Positions 62,099-64,000 of a DNA stretch of 64,000 nucleotides are shown in pieces. Position 1 is the stretch's first letter. Each line of letters opens with the position of its first letter. The position numbers and the translations under genes are program-made. The DNA lies in NCBI RefSeq assembly GCF_003014655.1, contig NZ_PYAT01000011.1, positions 31,856 through 95,855 on the forward strand, read 5' to 3'. The notes below the pieces were generated by a model, which saw only the letters and a program-made list of their open reading frames with translations, had not been told where the DNA came from and ran no database searches. This DNA comes from Planomicrobium soli. Lineage in GTDB: Bacteria; Bacillota; Bacilli; Bacillales_A; Planococcaceae.

Positions 62099-62118
62099 AA
62101 ACCTAGTTTAATAGTAAT

Positions 62119-62157
62119 AGAAAAAGGGAATCCAATTATGTTTGGATTCCCTTTTTC
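62119..62157 (+). terminator. terminator of tagDB
   Basis: GAAAAAGGGAATCCA pairs perfectly with TGGATTCCCTTTTTC around a seven-base loop. Confidence 0.9.
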
Positions 62158-62263
62158 ATTTTTTCTGAAATAATAAGACAGCACTTTCTGCTCATTTATT
62201 TAAATTTTTTTATTTTTCAAACAATTATATGATATATTTAGCAATACGAAGGAGGATGACTAT

Positions 62264-63784
62264 ATGGAAAAATTTCTCGATAATAGATTTACTGAACAAC
62301 AAATGTTTTACGATGACAAAGGTCTGTTTCTTAAAAACAAGGAGGCACTTTTAAAAACCAGCAAAGTAACTGTTGTTACTCCTGTCTACAATGCAGAAAA
62401 ATTCTTAAGCAAGACCATCGATTCCGTGATCAACCAATCTCTCCAATTTGAAAACATCAAATTTATATTGGTGGATGACCACTCCACTGATTCCTCTCGT
62501 TCAATTTTATGGGACTATGCCGAGCGATACGAAAACATTGTTGCCGTATTTTTGAAAGACAACACAGGCTCTCCCTCCACTCCAAGAAACATAGGAATTG
62601 AATTGGCCAACTCTGATTATATTTGCTTTTTGGATGCCGATGATTGGCTGAAAGAAGATTGTCTTGAATACTTAATTTCTATTTTGGACGAAACAGGCGA
62701 TGACTACGCAGTTGGGAAAACTATTAAAGAAACGTCTACTGGTAGCAGACTTATCGGCGAACATCAATCCTGCATGGAAAGAAGAAGCGTCTCTCCTTTC
62801 TCGGTTCCCAATATGTTTCATCATATGGGATCAAATGCAAAAATTATGAAACGGCAGCTTTTGATTGACCATAACATTCGATTCCCTAACATGAAGTACG
62901 CTGAAGACAAGCAATTTTATATGGAAGTAATCATCCATAGCAAAACCATATCCACAACTAAGCACGCCATCTCCTTTTTAAACCGATTGGACGAAAATGG
63001 TACATCTTTGACTACACAAACTGATGTTTTTGAAAAAATGGACACCAATTTAAAAGTTATCGAACATATTAAGAAAAAGAACCTTCCGATTGAACAGGAA
63101 AAAATGGTATTGAACCGGCTTTACGAATTTGACTTTATCATCCAACTATTCGATCCTGCCCACTTTTCCGAAAGCCATAATAAAGAAGCTTATTATGCTA
63201 AATTTCAAGAAGCCCTTGATACAGCCGCCAGCCTTGATTATGATATATCGGAAAATTTCTTTTATCCTCTTAGCCAGGCCGTCTATCAGTTGTATCAGCA
63301 AGGCAAGTATACAAGCCTTGAAGCGCTGGTAAAATGGAATACAGAAGAAAACAATAAGCAATACTTAATCAAGGACAACTTGCCTTATATGATAGTGCCA
63401 TTTCTTAAAGGACCGTTACGCTATATCCGAGTTCCAATGCTTGCCACCTATAAAACTGACTATCTTTCTAGAAAAAGAGATAGTTTGGAATTTCACGTTT
63501 TTGGTGATTATACTCAACATATTAATGGATTGGTTTTCCGAAATAAAAAGAATGTAACGGAAGAGTATGTGTTTGACTTTGAAGTTGAAAATATTGGAGG
63601 GGAAATTTCATTTACAGCCACCACTCCATTAAAAGCCTTCCCACCTTCTAGTTTTGATAAATTTATTCGGTATGATAGTTTTCGTAAACTTCGATTTGTT
63701 CAGCCTGCACAAGTCCAATTTGCTCAAGCAAACTACAAGTCGCTTGTGGAAAATCCAAAAACTGTCGAATCCAAACTATCATAA
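62264..63784 (+). CDS. GT2 glycosyltransferase, TarS-like wall teichoic acid modifier
   Basis: A 506-residue protein. A GT-A catalytic domain (about 35-330) has VTVVTPVYNAEKFL, VDDHSTDSS, the acceptor block GSPSTPRNIGIELA, the metal-binding FLDADDW and KYAEDKQFYMEVI. A C-terminal beta-rich region (about 380-500) would bind polymer. The NxGxPxxPRN and AED blocks match the remembered TarS/TarP group, which puts GlcNAc on ribitol-phosphate teichoic acid. Here the backbone genes make a glycerol phosphate polymer, so the acceptor is probably different. AAGGAGG precedes the ATG. Monocistronic. Confidence 0.78.
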   Translation: MEKFLDNRFTEQQMFYDDKGLFLKNKEALLKTSKVTVVTPVYNAEKFLSKTIDSVINQSLQFENIKFILVDDHSTDSSRSILWDYAERYENIVAVFLKDNTGSPSTPRNIGIELANSDYICFLDADDWLKEDCLEYLISILDETGDDYAVGKTIKETSTGSRLIGEHQSCMERRSVSPFSVPNMFHHMGSNAKIMKRQLLIDHNIRFPNMKYAEDKQFYMEVIIHSKTISTTKHAISFLNRLDENGTSLTTQTDVFEKMDTNLKVIEHIKKKNLPIEQEKMVLNRLYEFDFIIQLFDPAHFSESHNKEAYYAKFQEALDTAASLDYDISENFFYPLSQAVYQLYQQGKYTSLEALVKWNTEENNKQYLIKDNLPYMIVPFLKGPLRYIRVPMLATYKTDYLSRKRDSLEFHVFGDYTQHINGLVFRNKKNVTEEYVFDFEVENIGGEISFTATTPLKAFPPSSFDKFIRYDSFRKLRFVQPAQVQFAQANYKSLVENPKTVESKLS

Positions 63785-63794
63785 AGGAGTACGA

Positions 63795-63825
63795 AAAAGC
63801 ATTTTGGTAAACCAAAATGCTTTTT
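63795..63825 (+). terminator. terminator of the TarS-like gene
   Basis: A perfect 15-bp stem AAAAAGCATTTTGGT / ACCAAAATGCTTTTT, two-base loop. Confidence 0.92.
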
Positions 63826-63826
63826 C

Positions 63827-63857
63827 AGGCTGTCGAGAAACTCTCGGCAGCTTTTTT
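63827..63857 (+). repeat. dispersed hairpin, second copy of the 41268 element
   Basis: AGGCTGTCGAGA followed by TCTCGGCAGC and six T residues. It repeats the LCP-gene terminator almost exactly, although a full terminator already stands just upstream. It seems to belong to the repeat element that follows. Confidence 0.75.
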
Positions 63858-63985
63858 CATTTCGCTCCAGGCGGACGCTTTCCGCGGGCACGGCCTCAGC
63901 CGCTTCCTTCGCTTCGCTCTGTCCAGGGTCTTCGGCTCGCGCTGGTCCCGCTGGAGTCGCCGCCTTCCGCTCCATTTGCGACTTT
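63858..63985. repeat. GC-rich dispersed intergenic repeat of Bacillales
   Basis: A 128-base GC-rich block contrasting with A+T-rich surroundings. It contains CTCCAGGCGGACGCTTTCCG, CGGGCACGGCCTCAGCCGC and, near the right end, CCGCTGGAGTCGCCGCCTTC. I recall very similar blocks scattered between genes in many Bacillales genomes. The two ends are partly inverted (GCTCCAG / CTGGAG). The open frame that covers it on the minus strand is a by-product of the GC-rich repeat. It may continue past the window. Confidence 0.75.
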
Positions 63986-64000
63986 TGCAGGTTTTCATTG

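Noticed and set aside
63733..63975. Minus-strand open frame of 80 codons over the right-hand GC-rich block
   Set aside because: It spans the end of the glycosyltransferase gene, two hairpins and the dispersed repeat. It has no ribosome binding site and its peptide reflects the GC-rich repeat.

Overview
The window looks like chromosomal DNA of a low-to-medium G+C Gram-positive bacterium of the Bacillales, most likely Planococcaceae (Planococcus/Planomicrobium type). The reasons are strong AGGAGG-type ribosome binding sites, frequent TTG/GTG starts, an S-box (SAM-I) riboswitch, a ComK homologue, wall teichoic acid genes, an LCP ligase, a SwrC-type RND pump, and a GC-rich dispersed repeat at the right edge of a kind I know from Bacillales genomes. 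No rRNA, tRNA, CRISPR array, phage or transposase gene was seen. Assignments rest on recalled family motifs; no search was run.

Layout. 1-3.6 kb: a dehydrogenase tail, a YjlB-like cupin protein and a rifampicin phosphotransferase homologue. 3.7-13.3 kb: a ten-gene minus-strand operon for hexonate/hexuronate breakdown (LacI regulator, KDG kinase, Ldh2-family dehydrogenase, TRAP transporter, zinc dehydrogenase, KDPG aldolase, UxuA, UxuB) behind one promoter with two tandem palindromic operators. 13.4-22.2 kb: small genes, an HAD phosphatase, the artPQR-type amino acid ABC transporter, a luciferase-like monooxygenase, an orphan RibT-like acetyltransferase and an S-box-controlled MetE-core methyltransferase. 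22.3-28.0 kb: a second sugar-acid or polyol type operon (LacI regulator, HpsN-like histidinol dehydrogenase homologue, GntP permease, 3-hydroxyacyl-CoA-dehydrogenase-like protein, SDR) whose substrate cannot be read from the sequence.

28.0-35.7 kb: two small proteins, then a surface polysaccharide locus (DUF4870, CapA-type modulator, CapB-type tyrosine kinase, membrane-bound sugar-nucleotide dehydratase, CapK-like adenylating enzyme, ATP-grasp ligase). 35.9-41.2 kb: a two-component system with an unusual 1101-residue double histidine kinase, and an LCP protein. 41.4-47 kb: NRDE protein, SRPBCC protein, UV damage endonuclease, another histidine kinase, and a sigma factor divergent from comK. 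47-51 kb: TetR regulator plus SwrC-type exporter, followed by a 21-nt periodic heptamer array. 51.3-54 kb: DUF1028 protein, M42 aminopeptidase, Lrp regulator. 54.2-63.8 kb: wall teichoic acid genes (TagE-like, TagA, two TagF-like polymerases, TagD, TagB, a TarS-like glycosyltransferase). The last 150 bases are a dispersed GC-rich repeat.

How the genes fit together. The uxu/kdg operon forms a complete route from fructuronate or mannonate to pyruvate and glyceraldehyde-3-phosphate with its own high-affinity importer, but lacks uronate isomerase. Cell-surface functions dominate the second half: teichoic acid linkage-unit and backbone enzymes, two kinds of polymer decoration enzyme, an LCP ligase and a capsule-type regulator/kinase pair.
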